Below are positions 20,842-28,628 of a DNA stretch of 29,041 nucleotides, in pieces. The notes under the pieces were generated by a model. It saw nothing but the letters and a program-made list of their open reading frames with translations. It ran no database searches and was not told the origin of the DNA. Each line of letters begins with the position of its first letter. Positions within the stretch are counted from its first letter, which is position 1. Source of the stretch: an uncultured Azospirillum sp. (GTDB lineage Bacteria > Pseudomonadota > Alphaproteobacteria > RF32 > CAG-239); assembly GCA_947383875.1 (NCBI GenBank), contig CANDEX010000013.1, positions 1 to 29,041 of the forward strand. The letters are read 5' to 3'. The translations under genes were made by a program, and so were the position numbers.

Positions 20842-21642
20842 ATGTCAGGACAGAATTTGCAGCTTAAATTGGAGGCCTTGGTTAATAAAATTGCAGCCGT
20901 GCGAGTGATTGCCAATGTTGAACTGGCTCAAGAGCAGCTGGAAGCTTTGCAGGTATTGCGCGGCTATTGTTTGAATCAGGCTTTGGATGATCCCGAGGTT
21001 CGGCGAGATCCGCGAAAGTTGCGTTACAAAACGGCACAAGAGCTGAAATATTCATTGGTGGCAATCTGTTTGGCTCAGGCGTTAATTAATCCGGCACGGC
21101 GGCATATTGAGAATAAAGAATATTTCGTCAACAATATTCAAGTGGCAACGGCTGACCGGGATTGGGACAGGATAGATTTTGGCATGGTGGCGGCACGACA
21201 AGTGCAAGAGGCTGTTTATCCTGAGATAGTTAATGATTGGATGATTTACCGTGATCGGAATGGCATGGGCATTAAGACGTTGATTGATGCCAAAACGAAT
21301 TTGGTCGGGCTGGCTGATTTTAATCGCGGCGGTGATCCGATTTATGAATTTGCTCGTTTTCATCGCAAATATACCGAAAAAGAACATCGTCAGCAAGAGC
21401 AGAGCCGTTTGGCGGCACAGGATGCTTTTCGCAATGCGATGGTGCAGCAAGTGGCTGTTGAAATGACTAAGCAGCAAATGCTGGCTGGTAAAAATCCGAT
21501 GGAATTAATAGATATGTTATTTGCGCCTGATGGCCGCTATGCGCCCAAACAATTGCCGAATCAGCAGATTGACAGGCAGGTTGAACAAAATATTACCCGG
21601 ATGCTGGAGTATAGTAATGATGATAACAGCCGGGAAAGGTAA
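20842..21642 (+). CDS. Hypothetical protein, 266 aa
   Basis: I do not recognise this family. The product is soluble, mostly helical and rich in Gln, Arg and Ala. Recognisable landmarks are AQEQLEALQVLRGYCLNQAL near the N terminus, DLGMVAARQVQEAVYPEIV-like helices in the middle, a glycine-containing loop GLADFNRGGDPIYEFARFHR, and a charged Q/E-rich tail (KEHRQQEQSRLAAQDAFRNA). AGAGG stands 8 bases before the ATG, and a clear promoter and terminator enclose the gene as a single unit. No signal peptide is seen. It shares the control region with the divergent 20172 gene. Confidence 0.8.
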   Translation: MSGQNLQLKLEALVNKIAAVRVIANVELAQEQLEALQVLRGYCLNQALDDPEVRRDPRKLRYKTAQELKYSLVAICLAQALINPARRHIENKEYFVNNIQVATADRDWDRIDFGMVAARQVQEAVYPEIVNDWMIYRDRNGMGIKTLIDAKTNLVGLADFNRGGDPIYEFARFHRKYTEKEHRQQEQSRLAAQDAFRNAMVQQVAVEMTKQQMLAGKNPMELIDMLFAPDGRYAPKQLPNQQIDRQVEQNITRMLEYSNDDNSRER

Positions 21643-21644
21643 TA

Positions 21645-21673
21645 AAAAAAGCTTCCATTGAGGAAGCTTTTTT
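21645..21673. terminator. Bidirectional rho-independent terminator
   Basis: AAAAAAGCTTCC (21645-21656) pairs perfectly with GGAAGCTTTTTT (21662-21673) around a 5-base loop. It serves the + strand gene and the convergent sugar transferase gene. Confidence 0.95.
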
Positions 21674-21674
21674 A

Positions 21675-22370
21675 TTAGTAGGAATGATCCGTCAGCCGCA
21701 GAGTTTGGAAAATTAATTTTAAATCCATTCGCAATGATAATTTACGTATGTAATAAAGATCATTTTTGATTGTTTTATCCGGATTCAGATTACGCGCGAC
21801 ATTCATTTGTGCCAGACCGGTCAAGCCGGGGCGAATTGTCAGCCGTAAAAGGCCTTTTTCGTAATTTGAAAATTCCCGGTAGATTTTGGCCTGAAGCGGA
21901 CGTGGGCCGACAAGGCTCATATCTCCGGTTAATACATTAAAAAACTGCGGAAATTCGTCAAGATGTGTTCGTCTGATAAATTTGCCGATTGGCGGTATGC
22001 GGGGATCATTGACAGAAACAGGGGCTGTTCCGGGATTTTGCCGCATAGAACGAAATTTATAACATTTGAACGGTTTTCCGAATATTCCAAGACGATATTG
22101 AACAAAAAATACGGGTCCCGAAGAAGCTATCTTTATTAAGGGTGTCAGAATAAAAAACAATAGCGGAAAAATCGTGAGCAGGACGGCTGCTGAAAAAATA
22201 ATGTCAAACAGGCGTTTGCAAACTTGGCGCCATAAGCTTCCTGGCAATTGAAATCCGATTAGTGACGGATGAATATCAATATAAATCTTTCTCAGGGCGA
22301 GCAATTTTTGTTCGCGGATTGTAACGGTAATAACTAAAACCGTGACAATCAAAATAAATAATAACTTCAT
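21675..22370 (-). CDS. Undecaprenyl-phosphate sugar-1-phosphate transferase (bacterial sugar transferase family)
   Basis: A 231-residue membrane enzyme that starts an envelope polysaccharide by moving a sugar phosphate onto undecaprenyl phosphate. It shows an N-terminal hydrophobic segment (MKLLFILIVTVLVITV), KRLFDIIFSAAVLL with the re-entrant membrane helix, KCYKFRSMR, DEFPQFFNVLTGDMSLVGPRP, RPGLTGLAQM and DLYYIRKLSLRMDLK. These are the conserved blocks of the WcaJ/PglC-type family, including the catalytic Asp-Glu pair. It is the short form, one catalytic domain with few membrane segments. No other polysaccharide gene adjoins it, so the sugar cannot be named. No good Shine-Dalgarno sequence is visible. 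Confidence 0.93.
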   Translation of the reverse strand: MKLLFILIVTVLVITVTIREQKLLALRKIYIDIHPSLIGFQLPGSLWRQVCKRLFDIIFSAAVLLTIFPLLFFILTPLIKIASSGPVFFVQYRLGIFGKPFKCYKFRSMRQNPGTAPVSVNDPRIPPIGKFIRRTHLDEFPQFFNVLTGDMSLVGPRPLQAKIYREFSNYEKGLLRLTIRPGLTGLAQMNVARNLNPDKTIKNDLYYIRKLSLRMDLKLIFQTLRLTDHSY

Positions 22371-22468
22371 AGCTTATTTAAAATAATAGATTATTGAACA
22401 AAATTGTGCGCTTTTTTGGTTGTTAAGTCAAGCGATTTATTATGATGGGAAGAGTGGTGCAGATGGTT

Positions 22469-23095
22469 TTATATGGTAATAACGGGATAATCTTCAAAGT
22501 TTTGCAGATTATAATGCCACCATTCATGAGGAATAGGTTCAAAACCATGGCTTATCATTAGCTCTTTTAATAGCTTACGGTTGTTTAGGGCTGTTGGAGA
22601 AGCACCCTGATAATCATGGCGGGCACGGATAAGATTTTCCCGGAGCGGTGTTGGATTACCCTGATGTAACGCTTGGGCGATTTCGGGGGTATAGGCATCA
22701 ATTTCTGTCGGGAAGTCAAGATTATTGCCGTTTAAATCTGTCAGGCAGACATCGACAGCCGTGCCATGGCAATGGTTTGACAGCTGATAATTTTCGGCAA
22801 ATAAGCCGGGCAGGGGAACTTGCTGCGTTAATAAAATGTGTGCCAGCGGCGGCCGGTAAGCGTCGCAAATGCGGAGTTTGAGGTTCAGCATTTCCAATTC
22901 AGGGATAAGGCTAAGCATTTTTTCTATGACTTGAGGGTGAGCAAAAGCTCTGTTGCCCAAACCGATTTGTTTGTAAACAGGGAGGTCTGCAATATTCTCT
23001 CTGCGGGCATACATCATGTCTATGATAAAATGGGAATCGGTTATTTCAACTAAACCGCAGGCTTTCAATTTATGTTCTATGCTTTCTGCGTCCAT
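22469..23095 (-). CDS. D-alanyl-D-alanine dipeptidase, VanX/DdpX family
   Basis: A 208-residue zinc peptidase of family M15D that splits D-Ala-D-Ala. The signature is complete: Arg81 in DAYRPP, zinc ligands His108 and Asp115 (SNHCHGTAVDV), catalytic Glu191 and zinc ligand His194 (HEWWHY). No signal peptide is present, so it acts in the cytoplasm or is exported otherwise. It is the last gene of the five-gene operon and overlaps holC by 19 bases. In Proteobacteria this family usually recycles D-Ala-D-Ala from peptidoglycan; vancomycin resistance needs vanH and vanA, absent here. No clear ribosome binding site is seen, consistent with translational coupling. Confidence 0.93.
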   Translation of the reverse strand: MDAESIEHKLKACGLVEITDSHFIIDMMYARRENIADLPVYKQIGLGNRAFAHPQVIEKMLSLIPELEMLNLKLRICDAYRPPLAHILLTQQVPLPGLFAENYQLSNHCHGTAVDVCLTDLNGNNLDFPTEIDAYTPEIAQALHQGNPTPLRENLIRARHDYQGASPTALNNRKLLKELMISHGFEPIPHEWWHYNLQNFEDYPVITI

Positions 23096-23532
23096 CTGCC
23101 GTTGTCATCCTGCTGCCAATAATAGGTTTCCATTTCTGCACCTTTAAACAGTTTCCACAGACTGCGAGATTGTTCAACCGCGCTGTCCAGATTGCCGTCA
23201 AAAATATTGAAAATACGTTCAAATTTTGCTGCGGTGTCGGTGTCAACGGCTGCGCCGTCTACCAAAAATAACAATTCGGCATGGTTCGGGTTATCATCAT
23301 CAGGACTGAACCATATTGGTTGGAGCTCGGCAAAGCCGTCCTTTTTGCTGCCGTGCGGAATAAAAGAGGTGTCGTCAAAAGTCCAGAGATGGGAGTTAAG
23401 AAATTCGACACGCATTTCGTTGCCGACTTTGACTTTGATATTTTTGCCGGTGGAATAGGCTTTTTCCAGCAGTTTGGGCAAAACCTGTTCCAAATTTTGT
23501 TTTTGCAAATGATAAAAGTCTACTCTAGTCAT
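23077..23532 (-). CDS. holC: DNA polymerase III chi subunit
   Basis: HolC (chi) links the clamp-loader complex to single-strand DNA-binding protein at the replication fork. The 151 residues carry the family features: TRVDFYHLQKQNLEQVLPKL at the N terminus, LLEKAYSTGKNIKVKV, LWTFDDTSFIPHG and, later, a LFLVDGAAVD segment with FERIFNIFDG. Length is normal. The gene starts 8 bases inside the end of the degP-like gene and its own end overlaps the dipeptidase gene by 19 bases, so translation is likely coupled throughout. In many Alphaproteobacteria holC follows pepA; here it sits behind the hflKC-protease genes instead. Confidence 0.9.
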   Translation of the reverse strand: MTRVDFYHLQKQNLEQVLPKLLEKAYSTGKNIKVKVGNEMRVEFLNSHLWTFDDTSFIPHGSKKDGFAELQPIWFSPDDDNPNHAELLFLVDGAAVDTDTAAKFERIFNIFDGNLDSAVEQSRSLWKLFKGAEMETYYWQQDDNGRWTQKA

Positions 23533-24877
23533 GGGGCATTAACTTTACAGCTACAAAATGTATGGCATCGCTGCCTTGGATAGCCAACAAAACCGGACGG
23601 TTGTTTTCGCGCCGGGCTTCGCTGACATAATCGTTGAAGGCGGTGGCGTTAGGGATGTCGCGTTTATCCAATTTGACGATAATATCGCCAAGCTTTATGC
23701 CTTTACGGGACGCATCGGAGTTGGGTAGGACATCTGTGACGATTACGCCGGTTGTATCTGGTTTGAGGGCATATTGGCTGATGGTTTCCGGGGTGATGTC
23801 GCTGACAAGGATGCCTGACGGAAGTTCTTCTGCCGCAGGAGCGGTGTCCGGCATATCAGCGTTGTGATGCGGCGTGGGCAGTGTTTCTTCCGGCATTTCT
23901 TCAATCGGAATAGTCAGTGTCATTTTTTGCTGATTGCGCCAGATTTCCATCGGCGCTTTTGTGCCGATGGGGGTTTCGGCAATCAGGCGCGAAAGGTTTT
24001 TGGTGTTATCTATCGGAAGGTTATTGAAGTTGAGGATAATATCTCCGGCTTGTAATCCTGCCTCTCTGGCCGGGCTGGTTTCAGATGTTCCGGAAACGAC
24101 AACGCCTTGGTTGGCATTAATTCCCAAATTGGCGGAGATTTCAGGCGTGTTGGGCTGAATTTTAATGCCTATCCAGCCGCGTTTGACTGTTCCATGCTGT
24201 TTGAGCTGGGAGATAACCCAGTTTGCCAAGTTGACCGGAATAGCAAAACCGATGCCCTGATTAGCCCCTGTCGTGGAGAAAATAGCGCTGCTGATGCCGA
24301 TAACTTCTCCTGACATATTGAACATTGGACCGCCGGAATTGCCTTGGTTAATTGCGGCATCCGTTTGGATAAAACTGTCATAGGGGCCGGATTCAATATC
24401 GCGTGATTTGGCGGAAATAATTCCGGCTGTGACGCTGCTGCCAAGGCCAAACGGGTTTCCTATGGCAAGAATCCAATCTCCAACGCGGATTTTATCTGAA
24501 TTGCCGAGCGTGACCGGAGATAGCGGGCGATTGGCATTAATTTTTATCAAGGCCAGATCTGTTTTGGGGTCAGTTCCGATTACGTCGGCTTCAAGTTTGG
24601 TGTTGTCATGAAGGGTGACGCTGATGCTGTCTGCTTTGTCTATGACATGGTTATTGGTAATAATGTGTCCGGCGCTGTCGATAATGAACCCCGAGCCTAA
24701 GGCTTCAGACGGTGCGGCATCATCTTCGCTCTGAGCATTGCTGAAGCCGGAGATGTTGACGACCCCGGGAGTGAGTTTTTCTGTCAAATCGGCAAAAGAC
24801 GGAATCTGCGCCCGAGCCTCTTTAATGAGGCTCTGGGGCAGGATCAAAACGCATATCAAAATTGAGAGCAAGCGCAT
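23525..24877 (-). CDS. degP: Periplasmic HtrA/DegP-family serine protease
   Basis: A 450-residue secreted protease and chaperone for misfolded envelope proteins. A signal peptide (MRLLSILICVLILPQ, cleavage near AQA at about residue 24) leads into a trypsin-like domain with catalytic His77 (ITNNHVID), Asp107 (TDLALI) and Ser181 (NQGNSGGPMF). Two PDZ domains follow, recognisable by RGWIGIKIQ, REAGLQAGDIILNF and SRKGIKLGDIIVKLD. It is the third gene of the operon, 5 bases behind hflC, the usual hflK-hflC-protease order of Alphaproteobacteria. GAGG lies upstream of the ATG. DegP and DegQ types cannot be told apart here. Confidence 0.95.
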   Translation of the reverse strand: MRLLSILICVLILPQSLIKEARAQIPSFADLTEKLTPGVVNISGFSNAQSEDDAAPSEALGSGFIIDSAGHIITNNHVIDKADSISVTLHDNTKLEADVIGTDPKTDLALIKINANRPLSPVTLGNSDKIRVGDWILAIGNPFGLGSSVTAGIISAKSRDIESGPYDSFIQTDAAINQGNSGGPMFNMSGEVIGISSAIFSTTGANQGIGFAIPVNLANWVISQLKQHGTVKRGWIGIKIQPNTPEISANLGINANQGVVVSGTSETSPAREAGLQAGDIILNFNNLPIDNTKNLSRLIAETPIGTKAPMEIWRNQQKMTLTIPIEEMPEETLPTPHHNADMPDTAPAAEELPSGILVSDITPETISQYALKPDTTGVIVTDVLPNSDASRKGIKLGDIIVKLDKRDIPNATAFNDYVSEARRENNRPVLLAIQGSDAIHFVAVKLMPHD

Positions 24878-24882
24878 CAGTT

Positions 24883-25758
24883 TTATTTTCCCCGAGGTAC
24901 GGAAGAGCCAAAGTAGCGGAAAAATTCGGAATCCGGTGACAGAACCAGCGATGCATTGCCGTCAGCCAGTGAGTTCTTATAGGCTTCCAAAGATCTGTAG
25001 AAACCATAGAATTGCGGGTCAGTTCCGGCAGCATCATTCCAAATTTTAATTGCTTGTTCATCACCTTGGCCTCGGGTGATTTGCGCCTGTTTTTCAGCTT
25101 CGGCAATGATAATCGTGCGTTCTTTTTCAGCTCTAGCGCGGATTTGCTGTGCCTGCTGCTGTCCTTGGGCGCGAAATTCTTTGGCATCGCGTTCGCGTTC
25201 GGTTTTCATGCGGGCGTTAATGGCCTGTAAAACCTCTAACGGCAAGTCAGCACGGCGGATGCGGACATCGGCAACGCTGACACCGATTTGCGCGGCATCG
25301 GCTTTAACGGCTTGACTGATGTCAGACATGATTTTGGTACGCTGTTGCGACAATAATTCCGGCAGGGTAATGCGTCCAAGAATTTTACGCACAGAGGAAT
25401 TGACAATTTCAGCCAGTTTGCTGCGGGCCATTTCTTCTGAACGGACTGTTTTGTAAAAACGCAGCGGGTCAACAATTTTATACCGGGTAAAACTGTCAAC
25501 ATCGAGGCGTTTTTTGTCATTTAAGACGACTTCTTGTGCCGGAGGATCAAGGTTCAGCAAGCGGGTGTCGTAAACAACCACATTCTGGATGAACGGCACT
25601 TTGAATTTTAATCCCGGTTCTTTAACCAGGCGAATCGGTTCACCGAACTGGAGGACAATAGCTTGTTCCGGCTGAGAAACGATGTAAACCGAGTTGGCGG
25701 CGATAAAAAGGATAACGGCCAAAGCTGCCAAAAGATAAAATTTATATTTGCGTATCAT
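24883..25758 (-). CDS. hflC: HflC, SPFH/band 7 protein, partner of HflK
   Basis: HflC forms with HflK the large inner-membrane cage that encloses and moderates the FtsH protease. An N-terminal membrane segment (FYLLAALAVILFIAANSVYI) is followed by the band-7 domain (SQPEQAIVLQFGEP, LLNLDPPAQEVVLNDKK, DSFTRYKIVDPLRFYKTV) and an Ala/Glu/Gln-rich coiled coil (REFRAQGQQQAQQIRARAEK region). The end with FGSSVPRGK is typical. At 291 residues it is of normal length. AGGAG precedes the ATG; hflK ends 9 bases upstream. Confidence 0.96.
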   Translation of the reverse strand: MIRKYKFYLLAALAVILFIAANSVYIVSQPEQAIVLQFGEPIRLVKEPGLKFKVPFIQNVVVYDTRLLNLDPPAQEVVLNDKKRLDVDSFTRYKIVDPLRFYKTVRSEEMARSKLAEIVNSSVRKILGRITLPELLSQQRTKIMSDISQAVKADAAQIGVSVADVRIRRADLPLEVLQAINARMKTERERDAKEFRAQGQQQAQQIRARAEKERTIIIAEAEKQAQITRGQGDEQAIKIWNDAAGTDPQFYGFYRSLEAYKNSLADGNASLVLSPDSEFFRYFGSSVPRGK

Positions 25759-25767
25759 GGGTATCTC

Positions 25768-26826
25768 CTAATTACTGCTTTCTGTAGCCGGAATCTTTGC
25801 CGGAGTGTTTAACGGCAGAATCGGCAGGATGTTGCCGCCTTTGGCCGAAGGATCCAGAATGATTTTATCTGATTTGGTTAAAACGTTTTCCATTGTTTCA
25901 AGATAAAGGCGTTTGGCTGTAACCGCTTTGCCCTGCTTATAGGCGTTATAGACGGAGATAAAGCGTTCGGCATCACCTTGGGCTTTGTTGACAACGGCAG
26001 CTTTATAAGCTTGGGCGTTTTGCAGGCGCTGAGCGGCTTCACCGCGTGCTTTAGGCAAGATTTCATTGCGGTAAGCTTCGGCTTCATTTTTGAAGCGTTC
26101 CATATCGGCTTTGGCGCGTTGGACTTCGTTAAAAGCATCAACGACCTGTTTGGGAGGGTCAGCCTTTTGCAGTTTGACACGGACAATTTCAATGCCTGAG
26201 CCGAACTCATCAAGAACTTTTTGCAGTTCGGTTTTGGTTTCATCTTCAACTTTGCCGCGATCTCCGGTGATAATCGGCTGCATTTCGGATTGTCCGACAA
26301 TTTCACGCAGAACGGACTGGGCTGCAACCTGAACCGTTACGTCCGGGCTGCGCATATTAAAGAGGTAGTCTTTCGCGTTTTTAATACGCCAAACGACAGT
26401 CAGGTTGATGTCAACGATATTTTCATCGCCCGTCAGCATATGGCTTTCCGTGAAAGAATTTGCATGATTGCTGTAAGCCGTTTCACCGATGGTGATACTG
26501 CGTTCCTGAGTGATGTTGACTTTATCGACGCTTTCTATCGGATAAGGCAGGTGATAGTGCAAACCCGCATCTGTCGTGTAGGCGTAGGCGCCGAAACGCA
26601 GGACAACGCCTTGTTCGCTCGGCTGAATCTGATAAAAGCCGGACAACAGCCAGACCGCCAGCAGGGCAAGGATTGCCCATGTGATTTTAAAGTCAAAACC
26701 GTCATCATTTTTTAATCTTTCAAGTACGCTGAAATCAACAACTTTAGGATTGTTTATGGTTTCGTCATTGTCGCTCCAGGGGCCGGAATTATCGTTGCTG
26801 CCCCATGGCCCTTGATTTTTTGCCAT
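25768..26826 (-). CDS. hflK: HflK, SPFH/band 7 protein, partner of HflC
   Basis: The first gene of the operon. It has the glycine/asparagine-rich N terminus of HflK (GPWGSNDNSGPWSDND), one membrane segment (ITWAILALLAVWLLSGFYQI), then the band-7 domain (PSEQGVVLRFGAYAYTTDAG, HYHLPYPIESVDKVNI, TGDENIVDINLTVVWRI) and a long Ala/Lys/Glu-rich coiled coil. Start: AGAGG is 8 bases before ATG 26826 (MAKNQGPWG); an in-frame GTG at 26835 directly abuts the AGAGG and is unlikely. Its promoter lies at 26868-26896 on the minus strand, diverging from mrp. Confidence 0.96.
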   Translation of the reverse strand: MAKNQGPWGSNDNSGPWSDNDETINNPKVVDFSVLERLKNDDGFDFKITWAILALLAVWLLSGFYQIQPSEQGVVLRFGAYAYTTDAGLHYHLPYPIESVDKVNITQERSITIGETAYSNHANSFTESHMLTGDENIVDINLTVVWRIKNAKDYLFNMRSPDVTVQVAAQSVLREIVGQSEMQPIITGDRGKVEDETKTELQKVLDEFGSGIEIVRVKLQKADPPKQVVDAFNEVQRAKADMERFKNEAEAYRNEILPKARGEAAQRLQNAQAYKAAVVNKAQGDAERFISVYNAYKQGKAVTAKRLYLETMENVLTKSDKIILDPSAKGGNILPILPLNTPAKIPATESSN

Positions 26827-26867
26827 ATTTTGCACCTCTGATGTATTTATTAATTGCTTTGTCTTTA

Positions 26868-26896
26868 TATATAATATAAATATCAGCTAAAAACAA
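26868..26896 (-). promoter_or_regulatory. Sigma70 promoter of the hflK operon
   Basis: On the minus strand TTGTTT (26896-26891), 17 bases, TATATA (26873-26868). The same AT-rich region must also hold the mrp promoter (for example TTGCTT at 26854-26859 with TAAATA at 26877-26882), so the two promoters overlap. Confidence 0.6.
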
Positions 26897-26931
26897 TTAA
26901 TGATAAATCTATCAACAGGGAGTAGAAAGTT

Positions 26932-27933
26932 GTGACGGAAAATGAAATCAGAATTCTGGCTGGAGAATATTTTCCGGCAGAAGAAATCGAAAGCGTTAAG
27001 GTTACTGACAAAAGGGTTATTGTTACTTTGCGCAATGTTGCCGAAAATCAGGAGAATGAGCGGGCTTTTATGGATAAAGTTGTGGCTGTGCTTCCGGGCA
27101 GAAAGGTTTCTGTTGTCCGTACCGGGGAAAAAGCTGCTCCCAGCCTGCGCCCTCAGGAGGATAAATGGGTTGTTCCCGGCGTGAAAAAAATTATTGCCGT
27201 TGCTTCCGGAAAAGGAGGGGTTGGCAAGTCAACGACGGCGGTTAATCTGGCCTTGGCTCTGGCTAAGTTAAATCTGAAAATTGCTTTGTTTGATGCTGAT
27301 ATTTATGGGCCGTCCGTACCAACAATGCTGGGTTATGAAGGGGTAGCTCCGGTTTCCTTTGACGGACAGTTGTTTGAGCCTTTTCAGTATCAGGGAATTA
27401 AATCGATGTCCATAGGGACAATGATTGATAAAGATACACCGCTCATCTGGCGTGGCGCTAAGGCTTGCGGGGCTATTCAGCAGTTGCTGACAGAAGTCAA
27501 TTGGGGCGAGATTGACGTTATGGTTATTGATATGCCTCCGGGAACAGGCGATATTCAGATTACATTGTCGCAAAAACTTGATTTGGCCGGAGCGGTCATT
27601 GTTTCGACACCTCAGGATATTGCGTTAATTGATGCGGTTAAGGGTGTTAATATGTTTAAAAAAGTCAGTGTGCCGATTTTGGGAATTGTTGAGAATATGA
27701 GTTATTATATTTGCGAGCACTGCGGTACTCGTGCAGATATTTTCGGGCATGAAGGGGCAAGAAAGACTGCGGAAGCTTTGAATGAGCCGTTTTTGGGCGA
27801 AATTCCGTTGCACATTGCCATTCGCGAAAACTCAGATAACGGGACACCGGTTGTAAATGCCTTGCCGGATAGCGCTTATGCCCGGGCTTATGAGGTGATT
27901 GCCGAACAGGTGAAAGAAAAACTCGGCTTTTGA
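26932..27933 (+). CDS. mrp: Mrp/ApbC/NBP35-type iron-sulfur cluster carrier ATPase
   Basis: A cytoplasmic P-loop ATPase that carries 4Fe-4S clusters to apoproteins. The 333 residues comprise an N-terminal MIP18-like domain (about 1-60) and the ATPase domain with the deviant Walker A GKGGVGKST (about 93-101), DADIYGPSVPTMLG, VIDMPPGTGDIQITL and STPQDIALIDAVKG. The cluster-binding CEHC motif lies in NMSYYICEHCGTRADIFG. The start is GTG 26932 with GGGAG about 11 bases upstream. The gene diverges from hflK and ends before a bidirectional terminator. Confidence 0.96.
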   Translation: MTENEIRILAGEYFPAEEIESVKVTDKRVIVTLRNVAENQENERAFMDKVVAVLPGRKVSVVRTGEKAAPSLRPQEDKWVVPGVKKIIAVASGKGGVGKSTTAVNLALALAKLNLKIALFDADIYGPSVPTMLGYEGVAPVSFDGQLFEPFQYQGIKSMSIGTMIDKDTPLIWRGAKACGAIQQLLTEVNWGEIDVMVIDMPPGTGDIQITLSQKLDLAGAVIVSTPQDIALIDAVKGVNMFKKVSVPILGIVENMSYYICEHCGTRADIFGHEGARKTAEALNEPFLGEIPLHIAIRENSDNGTPVVNALPDSAYARAYEVIAEQVKEKLGF

Positions 27934-27945
27934 TTATTGAAGAAG

Positions 27946-27980
27946 AAAAAAGCAGGCTGATTGTAATCAGCCTGCTTTTT
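27946..27980. terminator. Bidirectional rho-independent terminator between mrp and the secreted-protein gene
   Basis: AAAAAGCAGGCTGATT (27947-27962) is followed after two bases by its exact reverse complement (27965-27980), giving a long stem with an A run on one side and a T run on the other. It sits 13 bases after the mrp stop and 3 bases before the end of the convergent gene. Confidence 0.96.
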
Positions 27981-27982
27981 TA

Positions 27983-28474
27983 TTAATTAGAGTTAGTTTT
28001 TCGGTTAGGGTAAAAAGTGAAATAATTATACATTGCTTTGCCGTTGTGCATAACTCTGTCACCCTTGATAACAGGATAGAATGCTGAATTTTCATCGTCT
28101 TTCCCTATAAGGGTTCCGACTGCTTGGCCATTGATATACCAAAAGGGTTTATCATCTGCTCCGCTTTTATGTCCTGCTGATCCCGCTTGAAGCCATCCAT
28201 CTTCTGTGATTGTATGTGTAATACCCAAAGAGAGCGTTTTTCCTTTGGAAAGATCAGGAACACTATTGTTAAAGATATCAGTTTTTTTTACGCAGTTGAA
28301 GTAAGAGGAATTAAAAGGACATTTCATCGGGGTGTTGACACAATCGGAAGTGCTTCCGGTATAAGTATACCCAAGGCTGTCGCAAGAGGGCTGCGCGCCG
28401 CAGGTGAGGGCGTAAGCGTTATACGCGATGGCAGCGGTCAACATCCCCGCAGTGATGATAATTGGTAGTTTCAT
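27983..28474 (-). CDS. Secreted cysteine-rich protein, unknown function
   Basis: The 163 residues begin with a signal peptide (MKLPIIITAGMLTAAIAYNA, cleavage probably after AYA near residue 22). The mature part starts with six cysteines in about 40 residues (TCGAQPSCDSLGYTYTG, then DCV, KCPF and FNCVKK), likely disulfide-bonded. A Gly/Ser-rich region and a C-terminal part with PFWYINGQAVGTLIG follow; that part looks like a short beta domain. GGAG lies 8 bases before the ATG. I do not recognise the family by name, but its N-terminal cysteine pattern resembles the downstream-strand neighbour at 28629, so the two are probably a family cluster. Confidence 0.85.
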   Translation of the reverse strand: MKLPIIITAGMLTAAIAYNAYALTCGAQPSCDSLGYTYTGSTSDCVNTPMKCPFNSSYFNCVKKTDIFNNSVPDLSKGKTLSLGITHTITEDGWLQAGSAGHKSGADDKPFWYINGQAVGTLIGKDDENSAFYPVIKGDRVMHNGKAMYNYFTFYPNRKTNSN

Positions 28475-28628
28475 AATTGTTCTCCTAATTAGTTAAGTTA
28501 TCTGTTGTCTTCCCTTGTCCCCCATTCGAAGAGATAGTGTACAAGGGAAGCAACGCGTTGTCATGGCACTGCTGCCAAAGTAGCAATCCCCGTCTCAGGT
28601 GCTACCTAGCCACTGGTGCTACCAGGCC
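28475..28628. repeat. GC-rich cluster of short inverted repeats between secreted-protein genes
   Basis: CTTCCCTTGT (28509-28518) pairs with ACAAGGGAAG (28541-28550). Then follow GGCA-CTGC-TGCC (28565-28576), AGGT-GCT-ACCT (28597-28607), TGGT-GCT-ACCA (28614-28624), and CCAGGC (28622-28627) with GCCTGG (28638-28643). None has a T run, so these are not plain terminators. Confidence 0.6.

Noticed and set aside
22469..23095. Vancomycin-resistance cluster
   Set aside because: Only a VanX-type dipeptidase is present; no VanH, VanA-type ligase or VanRS, and the gene is embedded in a housekeeping operon.
26221..26715. 164-codon + strand frame opposite hflK
   Set aside because: Antisense to the conserved HflK band-7 and membrane regions; no independent evidence.
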